Source: Gimesia algae
Lineage (GTDB): Bacteria; Planctomycetota; Planctomycetia; Planctomycetales; Planctomycetaceae
Direction: 5' to 3'
Length of the DNA: 64,000 nucleotides
Assembly (NCBI RefSeq): GCF_007746795.1
Contig: NZ_CP036343.1
Span: 854,480 to 918,479 of the forward strand
Every line of letters begins with the position of its first letter. Position 1 is the stretch's first letter. The position numbers and the translations under genes are program-made. The notes under the pieces are model-generated. The model did not search any database. It had not been told where the DNA came from and worked only from the letters and a program-made list of their open reading frames with translations. Positions 36,154 to 46,581 of this stretch are shown piece by piece.

Positions 36154-38322
36154 TTATTGATTTTTGGGTTTTGACTTCTGTTCTGGTGAATCGGGAAAAG
36201 TCACCGGGTAGGCCGTCACAGCCTGATTTGAGACACACAGTACGAGTCCCTGCCTGAAATCGATCGAGCCTCCCAGAGAAGTCAGATCTTGCCCTCGATA
36301 GATCCCGAGAATGTCGCCATTTGTCTTGGAAATCTCAAAAATCCCCCGACTGGTAAAGATCCATAGCTGCTCCGGGTCGAGCAGGGCACTCATGCCTCCG
36401 GCGGCAACGGGTAACTTGACTGCCCAGTTCAATTCATGCGACTTACGGTCAATTGCTTCCAACTCGCGAGACATGAGATAGACATTCTTCTGATCAATGC
36501 CCACCAACTGAGCTGATTTTTTGATCGGGCGTTTCCAGAGTAATTTTTTTGCTGCCAGATCCAGAGCATAGACTTCATCCATGCCCGCTTCTTTGAAATA
36601 AACCTGATTCTGATCCCGCAGCATCTGACCTTCAGAATGCAACTGGACCGCTTCATCAACCACCGCGTTGTAATTATTGGTATTGGACAGATCGACATTG
36701 TAGGGATACCGAAATGCCCAGTTGATGGTTCTGGTGGGAATGCTGACTTCAAACAGGGCGCCATTATTCGTTAATATTAACAGGCTGTCTCCCGTCTTCC
36801 TTAGAATCGGAATTGGCATGATGGTCATTCCGTTCGATGAATTTCCGGCAACCACACTCCCCAGGGGAATTGACCATTCTTTCTTCCCGGTTTTCAATTG
36901 CAGGCAGTTCAGTGTCAATAATTTATTATTCTGCTTGTGTGAGATCACATAAATGTGTTCGCCATCGACGAGCGGTTTTGAGATAAAACTCTCAGTCGCC
37001 AGACTGTACATCCAAAGCTGTTTCCCTGAATCACGATGATAGGCAATCAATCGATAAGCCGCACGATAGCGGTTCATCTCTTTCTGTGGGATCAACGTTG
37101 CCAGAACGTAATCACCATCCACCGTAATGTGGTACTGCTTCAAATTGGATGACTGATGAAAACTGTAGTTATTGAAATTCGTGCCGAGGTCCTTGAACTT
37201 CGAGTTCCGCCACACCAGCTTACCGGTCTGCAGATCGACTCCAAAACAGATCCCGTAAAAATTAAAATACGCCCGTTTGTCATCCACGGCCATCGGCGGG
37301 ACAAAAGTCTGATATGATTTCCCACGTCCATAGTAGTCTGATTGCGAATTCACGATCGCCTGTTCTGCCGTCTGATCCAGATAGGTGACCTGCCAACGGG
37401 GTTGAATCTGTTTGGCTGACATCTTAAGTGGCTTGGAAATTCGATTCGAAAGCACTGTTGTCGCCAGAGAGTTGCTGATACTTTTTTCGGAATCAGCGGG
37501 CAGGAGAGATTTAAGATACAATACCGGATCGACCGAGGCGCCTCCTAACGTCACCTTCTGGTCGGAATACTGTTGTGCGATGAGTTGAATCGTCGCAGCA
37601 GCCTGTTCGGTTTGCCCGTGACGTATCAGTGCGAGCGCGTATTTGACGTTGAGGTCAATTTCGGAAAGATTGGAATCAGGATGATGGTCCAGTACCGCAC
37701 GCCAGTAACGTGCTGCCTGCGGGAACTGCCCCTGTTCGAATGCATCATTGCCCAGCAGATCAGCGACATCATCGCCGATGGACGTCAAAAAGTACTGGGA
37801 AAATACTTTTCTGGCTTCTGCTGTCGCCTGGGGAGTCACCAGTCTTCCTGAAACGGTGAGGTCTTCAAACTGTTTTCGGGCTTTGCCGTCAAAAAACAGT
37901 CGAAAGGCTTCTCGACCTTCTGGCGGCAAAGAAGCCAACGCCTGAAAGATACGATCTTCTGCATCAATGAGAAAACCGTCTTTCGTAGGCAATAATCGTG
38001 AGGTGGATTTCGTCTCTGAAAGTTCCTTTAACGATGACAACGCTTTCTCCCACATCCGATGCCGGATATAGCGTTCGTAATCTTCCAGCAGGTTTAGCTT
38101 TTTCTCATCAACCGAGATGCTGAACCCCGGCATTTTGTGGGGAGAAGTACCGTTAGCCGCCATCGCATCCTGAACCACCACAGCATTATTCAACAGAATA
38201 ACCTGTTGTGCTTCAGCCTGATCCCCGTGGCAGAAGAGAAAGAACACTCCCGACCAGACAATGCATTGAGTCCAGACGGAATTCAGATTGAAGTGTTTCA
38301 CGTGCGCACCTATAGATAACAT
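36154..38322 (-). CDS. Exported PQQ-type propeller with helical N-terminal domain
   Basis: A 722-residue protein with a non-standard signal region (QCIVWSGVFFLFCHG). Residues about 55-290 are helical with TPR-like spacing (for example DAFEQGQFPQAARYWRAVLD). From about 300 a seven- or eight-bladed PQQ-like propeller follows, with blades such as DLQTGKLVW, HRDSGKQLWMYSL, LKTGKKEW and DLAAKKLLWKRP. Planctomycete proteins with this TPR-propeller layout are common and uncharacterised. A GTG at the codon for V8 could also be the start. No catalytic residues are identified. Confidence 0.78.
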   Translation of the reverse strand: MLSIGAHVKHFNLNSVWTQCIVWSGVFFLFCHGDQAEAQQVILLNNAVVVQDAMAANGTSPHKMPGFSISVDEKKLNLLEDYERYIRHRMWEKALSSLKELSETKSTSRLLPTKDGFLIDAEDRIFQALASLPPEGREAFRLFFDGKARKQFEDLTVSGRLVTPQATAEARKVFSQYFLTSIGDDVADLLGNDAFEQGQFPQAARYWRAVLDHHPDSNLSEIDLNVKYALALIRHGQTEQAAATIQLIAQQYSDQKVTLGGASVDPVLYLKSLLPADSEKSISNSLATTVLSNRISKPLKMSAKQIQPRWQVTYLDQTAEQAIVNSQSDYYGRGKSYQTFVPPMAVDDKRAYFNFYGICFGVDLQTGKLVWRNSKFKDLGTNFNNYSFHQSSNLKQYHITVDGDYVLATLIPQKEMNRYRAAYRLIAYHRDSGKQLWMYSLATESFISKPLVDGEHIYVISHKQNNKLLTLNCLQLKTGKKEWSIPLGSVVAGNSSNGMTIMPIPILRKTGDSLLILTNNGALFEVSIPTRTINWAFRYPYNVDLSNTNNYNAVVDEAVQLHSEGQMLRDQNQVYFKEAGMDEVYALDLAAKKLLWKRPIKKSAQLVGIDQKNVYLMSRELEAIDRKSHELNWAVKLPVAAGGMSALLDPEQLWIFTSRGIFEISKTNGDILGIYRGQDLTSLGGSIDFRQGLVLCVSNQAVTAYPVTFPDSPEQKSKPKNQ

Positions 38323-38620
38323 TACCCATCCTTAGCCGATGAATGGCCTGTTTCCTTGTTGAAATTAATTGTATTGGCGCGATGTATAAGAACATAACCA
38401 GGATGTTTGTGGGGTGACAGGAGTTCCCGGTTTTTACATAATTCGCTGTTTTTCTGATTCTTCTCTCGCTCATCTCTGCGATCAAAAGACTATGTCATCA
38501 TTGTACACCATATCACATTCGGAAGTTCAAGGACTAATTCGTTGCTTTTCATTATTTTAACAACTTTTCATTTTTAAGAATCCCAACGTCATTCAACACG
38601 TCCCAGGAAATGTCTGCCTG
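38323..38620. other. Intergenic region, nothing recognised
   Basis: A 298-bp AT-rich gap between the start of the propeller gene and the end of the AlkC-type gene, both on the minus strand. It must hold the propeller promoter, but I see no convincing hexamers, hairpin or small gene. Confidence 0.4.
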
Positions 38621-39706
38621 TCAGTGATCCTGCAACTCAAATTCTGCCTGCTTCAACTGATGACCATTAACAATAATCGCCAGACGATGGGTGCCGGGAT
38701 AATAGTTGCGTGTGGAAATGGGTTTGAAGGAATGCTTTGACCGATACAATCTGGAATGCTCAGGGTATACACCTTCCGAAATCTTAAATACTTTACGGGT
38801 CGATGTTCCCTTCAGCCTCACAAATTCAACAGCATACTCCACGCGAATTTGCCCCAGTGCCGTTGTACGCGAAACCAGTTCAAACTCAAACTCCACCTGT
38901 TCTCCCATATTGATAACAGGCGGTCGGAGTTGAAACTTTCTGATTCTGAGATCCTCCGGTTTGCGATATCCGAACAGAGCCAGCGTCTGCGGATCTCCCT
39001 GTTTTAATAATGTCCGACAGCCGTGCTTCACAATCCAGCGTGTTTCCTGTTTTCCTTTGAGCCACTGCTCCGCGAGCGAAAGTACGACATCGGGATGATC
39101 CTTGGAAATGTCATTCAGATGATTGGCGACACTCCGCCTGACATACTCGCTGGGATCGGCTTTCAACCGATTCAGGATCGGCAATACGGGTACAGGATTC
39201 TGTTTAAAGGCAGGTAAAGCCATCGCCCAGGGCAAGCGGGGACGACTCCCCTCAGAAGCCAGTCTGCGGACATGATGATCGGACGACGCTGCCCAGCGCT
39301 TTAACTGGCGGACCATGCGCTGCTGATCCTGTATAATAAACGGGCGGACCGCAAATTCACTGCTGGAATACTTTGTGAAATGCTCCAGCGCGTGCAGGGA
39401 ACGATCCCAGTCGGCCTGACCATAGACTTCGACAAAGTCAGGGAAGAACATCGCCTCAAAGCCGCCGAAAGCGGGGGCAGACTGCTCTAATACACTGAGT
39501 GCTGTCCCATAATCTTTTGGCAGAAACTCGTGCAATGCATGCGTAATATGCCGCATCCGCTGTTTGAGTTCGCGCTGTTCCCATTGTTCGTCAAATACAA
39601 ACTGCAGCATACGCTTTCGTGGAAAGCGTGGCGAATGGCGGGAGAGTTCCTCAATCAGACGATTGAGATAGACTTCATCATAGCGGTCTTTCAGCGGTTC
39701 AGGCAT
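38621..39706 (-). CDS. DNA alkylation repair protein, AlkC type
   Basis: A 361-residue HEAT-repeat DNA glycosylase-like protein. Residues 1-245 form alpha-helical repeats, with the family-typical start MPEPLKDRYDEVYLNRL, then ELKQRMRHITHALHEFLP and PSEYVRRSVANHLNDISKDHPDV. The last 100 residues are beta-rich and Ig-like. That combination is described for AlkC, a non-base-flipping glycosylase that removes 3-methylcytosine and 3-methyladenine and needs its Ig-like domain, whereas AlkD lacks it. Assignment to AlkC rather than AlkD rests on this domain and the N-terminal pattern. It is a stand-alone gene. Confidence 0.8.
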   Translation of the reverse strand: MPEPLKDRYDEVYLNRLIEELSRHSPRFPRKRMLQFVFDEQWEQRELKQRMRHITHALHEFLPKDYGTALSVLEQSAPAFGGFEAMFFPDFVEVYGQADWDRSLHALEHFTKYSSSEFAVRPFIIQDQQRMVRQLKRWAASSDHHVRRLASEGSRPRLPWAMALPAFKQNPVPVLPILNRLKADPSEYVRRSVANHLNDISKDHPDVVLSLAEQWLKGKQETRWIVKHGCRTLLKQGDPQTLALFGYRKPEDLRIRKFQLRPPVINMGEQVEFEFELVSRTTALGQIRVEYAVEFVRLKGTSTRKVFKISEGVYPEHSRLYRSKHSFKPISTRNYYPGTHRLAIIVNGHQLKQAEFELQDH

Positions 39707-39798
39707 GAATATCGTACTTCAGATCAGATTATATTTCCCAGTAAAACTTTCGAACTGAACAGTTCGCCGCGTATCGTACTCTTTTCATTACCGCTCTA

Positions 39799-39841
39799 CA
39801 AACAAAACAGGCCCACCTGTCTCAGTTGGCAGGTGGGCCTG
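39799..39841 (-). terminator. Rho-independent terminator after the DUF1501 gene
   Basis: A perfect 12-base stem, CAGGCCCACCTG (39808-39819) with CAGGTGGGCCTG (39830-39841), and a 10-base loop. Reading the minus strand, TTTTG follows the stem, so it ends the transcript of the DUF1501 gene that stops at 39866. Confidence 0.8.
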
Positions 39842-39865
39842 AATGAAAAAGATGTTATGGGTCTG

Positions 39866-41335
39866 TTACCCCATCAGTTTGGTAACAGCCTGGGCTTTCA
39901 CCAGTTCGCGTGGCTGATTCAGATGGTTATACACAATCGTTTCCGGATTAATTCCGAACGAATGGTAAATCGTTGCCAACAGCTCGCGGGGATGGACGGG
40001 ATCTTTGCGCGGGCTGGAACCGGTTTTGTCCGATTCGCCATGCACGTAGCCCCGTTTAATGCCGGCCCCTGCGAGCAGGGAAGTGTAACAGTAAGGCCAG
40101 TGATCACGACCGTCATCACTGTTCGAGTTTCCTGAAGTACTGACGCCGCGTTGCGGGCTGCGTCCGAATTCACCCACAGCTACGACCAGGGTCTCATCCA
40201 ATGTACCACGGTCGTATAAATCAGAAATCAGACTGGCCAGTCCCTGATCGAACATGGGAGCCGACTGATTTTTCAGACGATTGGTCAAACCACTATGGAC
40301 GTCCCAGGAATGGTTATTGGAATTGGCGACCTTTGGCCAGACCACTTCCACCACGCGCGTTCCCGCTTCAACCAGGCGTCTTGCCAGCAACAGACTCTGC
40401 CCGAACGTATTGCGACCATATTGATCACGGACGGCGTCCGATTCCTGATCCAGGGAAAACGCATCACGGGCGCGTCCGGAAATCACCAGATCCAGAGCAC
40501 GCGTGTAATATTTATCGAGCTTGTAGTCTTCGACCGCCTTATTGAGCTGAGGCATACCTTTGTTAATTGTATCTCGCAGGCTGGCCCGACGCTGTAAACG
40601 AGATGTATACACATCCGGTCGCAGCTTCAGATCATCCACGCTGATCTTATCCATCTTGTTCATATCCATATCGTCTCCGGGGGGATACAGATAGTAAGGA
40701 TCATAAGCACGTCCCAGGAAGCCTGCGGTACCCGCTTTACCGACCACATTACTTTCCTGCAGAGGACGTGGCAGCATCACGAATGGTAACATGGAAACCT
40801 GTGGAGGCTGCAGACGGATAATATTGGAACCAAAGTTCGGGAAGTCCTTGGGTGTGGGTGGTTCCAGCTGACCTGAAGGGCTGACCTTATCGGTCGTGTA
40901 GCCGGTTAACATCTGATAGATGGCCGCGGTATGATTGAAGAGCCCTTTGGGTGTGTAGCTCATCGAGCGGATCATCGTGAACTTGTCGTTATTCTGAGCC
41001 AGATTGGGAAGCAGTTCGGTAAACTGCACTCCAGGCAGTTTCGTGGAGATGGGGTTAAACACGCTGCGTACGTTATCGGGTACGTTTTCTTTGGGATCCC
41101 ACAAATCGAGATGACTGGGTCCGCCCTGCAGAAAGATCAGAATCACGCTCTTGGCTTTGGCCCAGCCTGGACCACCACCTTCATTACTGTTGGCAGCCGC
41201 TTCCTGCAGTTGCAGCATGGAACCCAGTCCCATCCCCATCATGCCGGAACCACCAACCCGTAACAGATCGCGTCGTGAAATTTGATTTCGAGACTCACAT
41301 ACTTCCTTGCCTGGTTGACCGGGAATGATCAGCAT
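39866..41335 (-). CDS. DUF1501 exported protein
   Basis: A 489-residue DUF1501 protein, a family related to alkaline-phosphatase-like sulfatases. The N-terminus has a Tat-type signal ([17 protein letters not shown]). Diagnostic segments are [31 protein letters not shown] and [25 protein letters not shown], with conserved Asp and His residues that could bind metal. It lies 77 bp after the large DUF1549/DUF1553 gene, the standard planctomycete pairing thought to act in polymer degradation outside the cytoplasm. A clear terminator follows. Confidence 0.9.
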   Translation of the reverse strand: MLIIPGQPGKEVCESRNQISRRDLLRVGGSGMMGMGLGSMLQLQEAAANSNEGGGPGWAKAKSVILIFLQGGPSHLDLWDPKENVPDNVRSVFNPISTKLPGVQFTELLPNLAQNNDKFTMIRSMSYTPKGLFNHTAAIYQMLTGYTTDKVSPSGQLEPPTPKDFPNFGSNIIRLQPPQVSMLPFVMLPRPLQESNVVGKAGTAGFLGRAYDPYYLYPPGDDMDMNKMDKISVDDLKLRPDVYTSRLQRRASLRDTINKGMPQLNKAVEDYKLDKYYTRALDLVISGRARDAFSLDQESDAVRDQYGRNTFGQSLLLARRLVEAGTRVVEVVWPKVANSNNHSWDVHSGLTNRLKNQSAPMFDQGLASLISDLYDRGTLDETLVVAVGEFGRSPQRGVSTSGNSNSDDGRDHWPYCYTSLLAGAGIKRGYVHGESDKTGSSPRKDPVHPRELLATIYHSFGINPETIVYNHLNQPRELVKAQAVTKLMG

Positions 41336-41412
41336 TTCAGTATCTCCTCACTTCGGTTTGAGAGCAGTTTCAGTTTTGTATTCTATGTTTAAAACGGTCT
41401 TTCGTATAGCTC

Positions 41413-44400
41413 TTAATGATTAAACAGGAACGCAGGGCTGTTAATCAAAGCCCAGGTCAGGTCCTGCGCGGCAATCAGACGATGATGTTTGAGCTGTTCG
41501 GCACTCAATTGCACATCACTGCGCAGTCGCGTCAGCATCCGATCAACCGGCTTTACCTCCAACATGGCCTGCAGATGATTACGGTATTGGACCAGAACCG
41601 GGTCGGTCGGACGCGGTTGCTTACTGTCGGCCACTGCTTTGATCATCGACTGCAACTGACTGTCGGCTTTGCTGTAATATTCCTGCAGTTTCTTTTTCTC
41701 AGCAGCATTTCGTTTCTTTCCCCCCTTAGCCAGAATATTCTGAATATCCTTGGGATGCTGATCGAGGGTGGTCGGTCCGATGCTGTCCGTGATCGACAGG
41801 CGGAAACGGCCAATCGAATGGCTATTGCTGTTGAACTCCTGTTTCATGACAAATGTCAGAATGGTTCCCTGATCATCAGTGAGAAGCTTCGACCGAATAT
41901 CAAAACTGGCCACATGTGGTTTTCCGATTTGTGGTGAAACCGCCCAGCCATTTCCTTGTGGAGCAAGCTTGCCGTCAATGGCCGTGGCAATCGCATAGCC
42001 ATTTTGACTGAAATCAGCCTGAGCATTCAACAGCGTGAGTTTAGTTTTCTGATCCGGCTTTGATTTCGGAGCCGCGTAAACTTCGAATTCAGTCAATACG
42101 AAATTTCCATCTGTCGAACGCCCGGGACCTTTCCTGGGAAGCGAATCATCCGTCAGCACTTCCAGCCGGACTGCCGAGAGATTTTTCAGACTGGTTTCGG
42201 TGACAATTTCATAATTCCCTTTCCCATTTTTCCCCTTCGCCAGCAGAGACAGATCTTTCTGTGGTTCCAGAGTTGCTTCATTCGTGGCTTTAACCGTGAC
42301 AGACTTGATGGGAGTCCAGTTGGTGCCTTTCGCTTCCTGTTTTTCCCAGGCGGCGATCTTGTCCTGAATCGAACTCTGATAGGCGGACAATGCTTTCTGC
42401 AATTTAGCCGTGCGCACCTGCTGTTCCTTGTTAAGGAAGGCTTCGCGTGGCGCAATCGCTTTCTCAAACTCTGCTACTTTCTGTTGCGCTGCCTGAATAT
42501 TCTGTACGCGCTGGTTTTCCTGCTGAATCACCTCCGGCTTTAATCCTTTTTCATAGGCAGCCAGCCGTTTTTTCAGTGACTCATCCTCACTCTTAATCTG
42601 TTGTTGAATCAGCTTGACTCCTGCCTGCGTTTCCTCGGGTGAAGCGGGGCGATTTAATACCCGCAGGAAGAGTGAGTTAATCAGAGCCGGGTCGTCTTTT
42701 TCGGTCTGGACCAGTTTACTGATGGCATTATTGGGATCGCTGATCGCATTTCCCACCGTCGGGCCACTGATCAAAGCCATCACCGGCCCCAGTTCTACGC
42801 TGGATGACCGCTCGCACTCACAGGGGCTCTCGCGTTGTGCACGCCCGAACTTTGCCAGGAAGTCACTCTTCAATTCAAAACCGACGTCGGGCAGTTCAGC
42901 AGCACGCGTACCGGCGGGAACTCCGGGAATATTTGACTGTGATCCCGTTACACGACACAAGGCATCATATAAAACTTCTGCAGGCAGACGCCGTGCTTTG
43001 GCGTGCGAGAAATTGATGTTGTCATCCTGATTCCACTCGTTGGATTCGATCGATAACTGATAAGTCCGTGACTGACAGATCACGCGCATCATGTGTCGAA
43101 TATCAAAATCATGCTTTAGAAAATCAGCCGTTAATCGATCCAGTAATTCCGGATTCGAAGGCGGATTTCCAGCCCGGATATCATCAATCGGCTCGATCAG
43201 ACCGGTACCCGTCAGATAACCCCAGATGCGATTCGCATACGCTTTGGCAAAGTACTGATTGTCCCGGGAGGTAATCCAGCGTGCCAGTTTTTCACGACGT
43301 GAGAGCTCCTCTTTCACTTTGCCAGTCACTTTAAACTCGGCAGGGTAGGGAAATTCCGGAGGTGTTTTGGCACCGGTTCGTTCGTGAATCATCTCTCCGT
43401 CTTTTTTATCGTACACCACTTCAAACAAAGGCTTACGTCCTTCGACGGCAGTTCCACCAATCGTGCGACCTTTGCTTTCCGGGGCGTTCTTTAAATCATA
43501 CTGCGCGAAGAAAGCCGACGTTTCGTAATATTGATCCTGAGTCCAGCGTTCAAAGGGATGATCGTGGCACTTATTGCAGTTGAAGCGGATCGACAGAAAC
43601 AGATGTGTCGTATTTTCCATCGTATCTTCGGGAGTACGATGAATCTTGAAATACGAAGCCGCAGGTACTTCTTTATTGGAACCCGAAGCGGACAGAATGC
43701 TGTAGACAAACTTGTCGTAAGGTACATTCTTGTCTATTGATTTGCGGATCCAGTCGTGGAACAGTTGAGAACCTTCTGTCCCCAGGTACTTGCGATTGAC
43801 CTGCAGCAGGTCAGCCCATTTATTCGTCCAGTGTTCCACATATTCCTGGCTGCCCAGTAAACGATCGATCAACTCGTTGCGTTTGGTACGAGACTCGCGT
43901 TTATCGGCAAGAAATGCTTTCACATCATCAATCGTGGGTGGTAATCCTGTCAGATCGATATAGATCCGACGGATAAACTCAGTGTCTGAACACAAATCAG
44001 AAGGCAAAGTCTTCGTTTTTTTGAGTTTCTGATCTACCAACTCGTCGATGTAGTTAAAAACAGGTAGCTGTTTCCAGGCAAACTCAGAGCGATCTCCCAT
44101 GACGGTGACCGTCGTCGCCGCATACTTGCCCTCATAGCGGGCGAGCAGGGGGGCTTCGCCTCGGCGGAGCACTTCAGCGATCCCGCCGTGATGCATTTTG
44201 GCAATTTCAATGTTGCTGCAATCGATAAAGGCATCGGAGGTCACATCGCGGATCTCTCCATTATCATATGTTGCCAGAACCCGGAACTGCTGGAGCAGTC
44301 CTGCGCGCGGCACAACCGGATTTTCAGGCACGACCTTGATGCTGGCGACGCGAGGCGCATCCCGTTTGAGCGGTGTGCCCTCTTTAATCCAGGAGGAAAC

Positions 44401-46581
44401 AATCTCATAATGTGCGTCTCCGGGAAGAGCCACCTGGCCTCCCTTGTGAGGTACTTCGGCAATTGCTTTCAGCAGAATCAGACTCTGTTCCGGTGCGGCT
44501 AAATTCACACGTCGTGATTTGAGATCGTCTGTAAAGGCACGCAGGTCAAACAGATCATCAGTCCCTCTCAGAGAAAGTTTAAATCCATCTTTCCCTTTAT
44601 TTGCACCGTGACATAAGCCGGAATTGCACCCCATTTTTGTAAACGCCGGCGCCACGTCCCGCCAGTAGTCAGGACTGTAACTGTTCGGGAAGTCTGCAAC
44701 CCTGATTTTCGCAGTTGCCTGTTGGCCGTGCAGACTGAATTGAACTTCTGCGGTTCCTGGTTTCAACGCCCTGACCAGTCCGCGGGGAGAGACATTAATG
44801 ATCTCTTTTCCCTTGAGCGACATCTGCGCCAGACGAGTCAAATCTGTCTTAGCACCGGATTTGGTATAGCCGGTCACCAGAAACTGAACGGTATCGTATT
44901 TCTGAGCAATCGTGGTTTCTGCAGGCTGGACTTCCAGTTTCACCAATGGATCAGTATTGCTGAACGATTCGGCGGGGAGTTTCTTCTCATTGATATCAAC
45001 GACAACAAGCTGCCTTTTCTGTTTCCCGGAAACTTTCTGTTTTCCTGCTGGCTTAGCCGCAACCAGAGAACCAGCCTGTTGCAAAGGAACTGGTACAAAG
45101 GATTTTTTCAACGTTCCTGTTTTCGCTTCATACAGGCGTACCTGGCCGTCCTGCCCGGCAGTCGCAATGACTTCACCATCCGGATGGTAGCAGACCGTGT
45201 ATAAACCGGATTCTGGAATTTTGACTTCACTGACAACTTTTACCCCTTTATTCCGAATCTCCTCGATCTGTTTCTTATCTGCTGCAGATCTTGATGCGAC
45301 CCGCTCGGAGAGAATTTTCACCAGATCATCTGAAAACTTGTCAGCGATATCAAAATCGAACACTTTCAGTTCACCAGTATGATTCAGACTGCTGACAGCG
45401 ACCAGTTGCTTGCCACCAGGATGAATATCCACACCAAAAATACGCCCCTTCAGAGCAGGGAACTGGCGTACCAGATTTGCATCATCTCCAATCACCCGTT
45501 TTGACTGCCGAAAGACATGATACAGTTTGGGCACACCATCCGCTCCGCCGACCAGCACTGTATCCTGTGTCGGATGCCGATCGATGGCAGCCAGTCCGCC
45601 CGTCAGAGCCTTGGGGGTAATCGAAGTAATATTATCGATGAACCGCTGTGTTTTCAGTTCCGTCAGTTTCGTTGTGCGATCCCGGCTGACAGAAATCAGA
45701 TGGCTGCCATCCTTGGAAAAAACGGTATCCAGAACCCAGTCGTAGTGGGCATTCTGATACAGGACTTCTTTTCCGGTTTCAACCTCAATCACGCGGACGG
45801 TATTGTCACTACAGCCAAAAGCCAGAAGCTTTCCATCAGGAGACCAGCTGGCACCGTAGAGGGTATCGTAGGTGAGTGGAATTGACTTCTTCAGCGTTTT
45901 GGTTGCCAGATCCCAGATCTGAACCTCTCCCCGTTCCGCGGGAGTCCCGCCTGTGACTGTCAGATATTTCCCATCTGGTGAAAACTGGACCGATTCGATG
46001 CGTTGTGACTTTCCAATCAAACGGGCCAGAATCTGATCACCTTCAGCAGCATGTAAAATCACTTCATGAAACCCGGCGACGGCCAGAATTTTGCCATCGG
46101 GTGAATAAGCCAAAGAAGTAATGACCGGGGGTGAGGAATAGGTTGGCGGGTGCTCCTGAGTGAAACGATACTCCACCTTTGCCGGCGAATCATTGCGGGC
46201 TCCCTGTTGAATCCATAAGCGCACCAGGTTGATCTGATCCTGAGACAGAGGCGTTTTTGCTTTCGGCATTTCCGCTTCATTGCCATTAGGTGTGATCAGT
46301 TTGACCAGATAGCTTTCATCCGGCTTACCGGGCACAATCGCTTTTGTTTCACTTTCTCCCCCTTTGAGAAAATGGGAGAACTCGGTGACGACATATTCCC
46401 CTTCGGGATTTCGCGGATGGTGGCAACCGGCACACTGTGCCTGCAGGATAGGCCTGATCTGCTGATAAAAGCTGATTGGTTTCTCAGCTGCAGAAACATG
46501 CGCAGTAGTCAGACAGAAAATAGAACTGGCGCAGAGCACGGCCTTGAAAAAAGCAATGGTACGGATCTTGTCGCAGGACAT
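41413..46581 (-). CDS. Giant cytochrome/WD40/Big2/DUF1549-DUF1553 protein
   Basis: A 1722-residue exported protein. A signal peptide leads to a cytochrome-c-like PSCyt1 domain with CAGCH at 50-54. About 145-500 hold WD40 blades (for example SLAYSPDGKILAVAGF, TVFSKDGSHLISVSRDRT). A Big2-like Ig domain follows, then a CNSGLCHG motif near 653. DUF1549 covers about 850-1050 with CNKCHDHPFERW near 1003, and DUF1553 about 1100-1380. A coiled, extended C-terminal part ends it. These families are planctomycete-specific and unassigned, likely part of an extracytoplasmic redox or polymer-degradation complex. ATG 46581 is chosen for its GGGGG ribosome site over an in-frame TTG at 46590. Confidence 0.85.
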   Translation of the reverse strand: MSCDKIRTIAFFKAVLCASSIFCLTTAHVSAAEKPISFYQQIRPILQAQCAGCHHPRNPEGEYVVTEFSHFLKGGESETKAIVPGKPDESYLVKLITPNGNEAEMPKAKTPLSQDQINLVRLWIQQGARNDSPAKVEYRFTQEHPPTYSSPPVITSLAYSPDGKILAVAGFHEVILHAAEGDQILARLIGKSQRIESVQFSPDGKYLTVTGGTPAERGEVQIWDLATKTLKKSIPLTYDTLYGASWSPDGKLLAFGCSDNTVRVIEVETGKEVLYQNAHYDWVLDTVFSKDGSHLISVSRDRTTKLTELKTQRFIDNITSITPKALTGGLAAIDRHPTQDTVLVGGADGVPKLYHVFRQSKRVIGDDANLVRQFPALKGRIFGVDIHPGGKQLVAVSSLNHTGELKVFDFDIADKFSDDLVKILSERVASRSAADKKQIEEIRNKGVKVVSEVKIPESGLYTVCYHPDGEVIATAGQDGQVRLYEAKTGTLKKSFVPVPLQQAGSLVAAKPAGKQKVSGKQKRQLVVVDINEKKLPAESFSNTDPLVKLEVQPAETTIAQKYDTVQFLVTGYTKSGAKTDLTRLAQMSLKGKEIINVSPRGLVRALKPGTAEVQFSLHGQQATAKIRVADFPNSYSPDYWRDVAPAFTKMGCNSGLCHGANKGKDGFKLSLRGTDDLFDLRAFTDDLKSRRVNLAAPEQSLILLKAIAEVPHKGGQVALPGDAHYEIVSSWIKEGTPLKRDAPRVASIKVVPENPVVPRAGLLQQFRVLATYDNGEIRDVTSDAFIDCSNIEIAKMHHGGIAEVLRRGEAPLLARYEGKYAATTVTVMGDRSEFAWKQLPVFNYIDELVDQKLKKTKTLPSDLCSDTEFIRRIYIDLTGLPPTIDDVKAFLADKRESRTKRNELIDRLLGSQEYVEHWTNKWADLLQVNRKYLGTEGSQLFHDWIRKSIDKNVPYDKFVYSILSASGSNKEVPAASYFKIHRTPEDTMENTTHLFLSIRFNCNKCHDHPFERWTQDQYYETSAFFAQYDLKNAPESKGRTIGGTAVEGRKPLFEVVYDKKDGEMIHERTGAKTPPEFPYPAEFKVTGKVKEELSRREKLARWITSRDNQYFAKAYANRIWGYLTGTGLIEPIDDIRAGNPPSNPELLDRLTADFLKHDFDIRHMMRVICQSRTYQLSIESNEWNQDDNINFSHAKARRLPAEVLYDALCRVTGSQSNIPGVPAGTRAAELPDVGFELKSDFLAKFGRAQRESPCECERSSSVELGPVMALISGPTVGNAISDPNNAISKLVQTEKDDPALINSLFLRVLNRPASPEETQAGVKLIQQQIKSEDESLKKRLAAYEKGLKPEVIQQENQRVQNIQAAQQKVAEFEKAIAPREAFLNKEQQVRTAKLQKALSAYQSSIQDKIAAWEKQEAKGTNWTPIKSVTVKATNEATLEPQKDLSLLAKGKNGKGNYEIVTETSLKNLSAVRLEVLTDDSLPRKGPGRSTDGNFVLTEFEVYAAPKSKPDQKTKLTLLNAQADFSQNGYAIATAIDGKLAPQGNGWAVSPQIGKPHVASFDIRSKLLTDDQGTILTFVMKQEFNSNSHSIGRFRLSITDSIGPTTLDQHPKDIQNILAKGGKKRNAAEKKKLQEYYSKADSQLQSMIKAVADSKQPRPTDPVLVQYRNHLQAMLEVKPVDRMLTRLRSDVQLSAEQLKHHRLIAAQDLTWALINSPAFLFNH

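Noticed and set aside
39530-40135. A 201-codon plus-strand frame across the AlkC and DUF1501 genes
   Set aside because: It spans the ends of two well-supported minus-strand genes and a clear terminator, and its sequence looks like a shadow frame.
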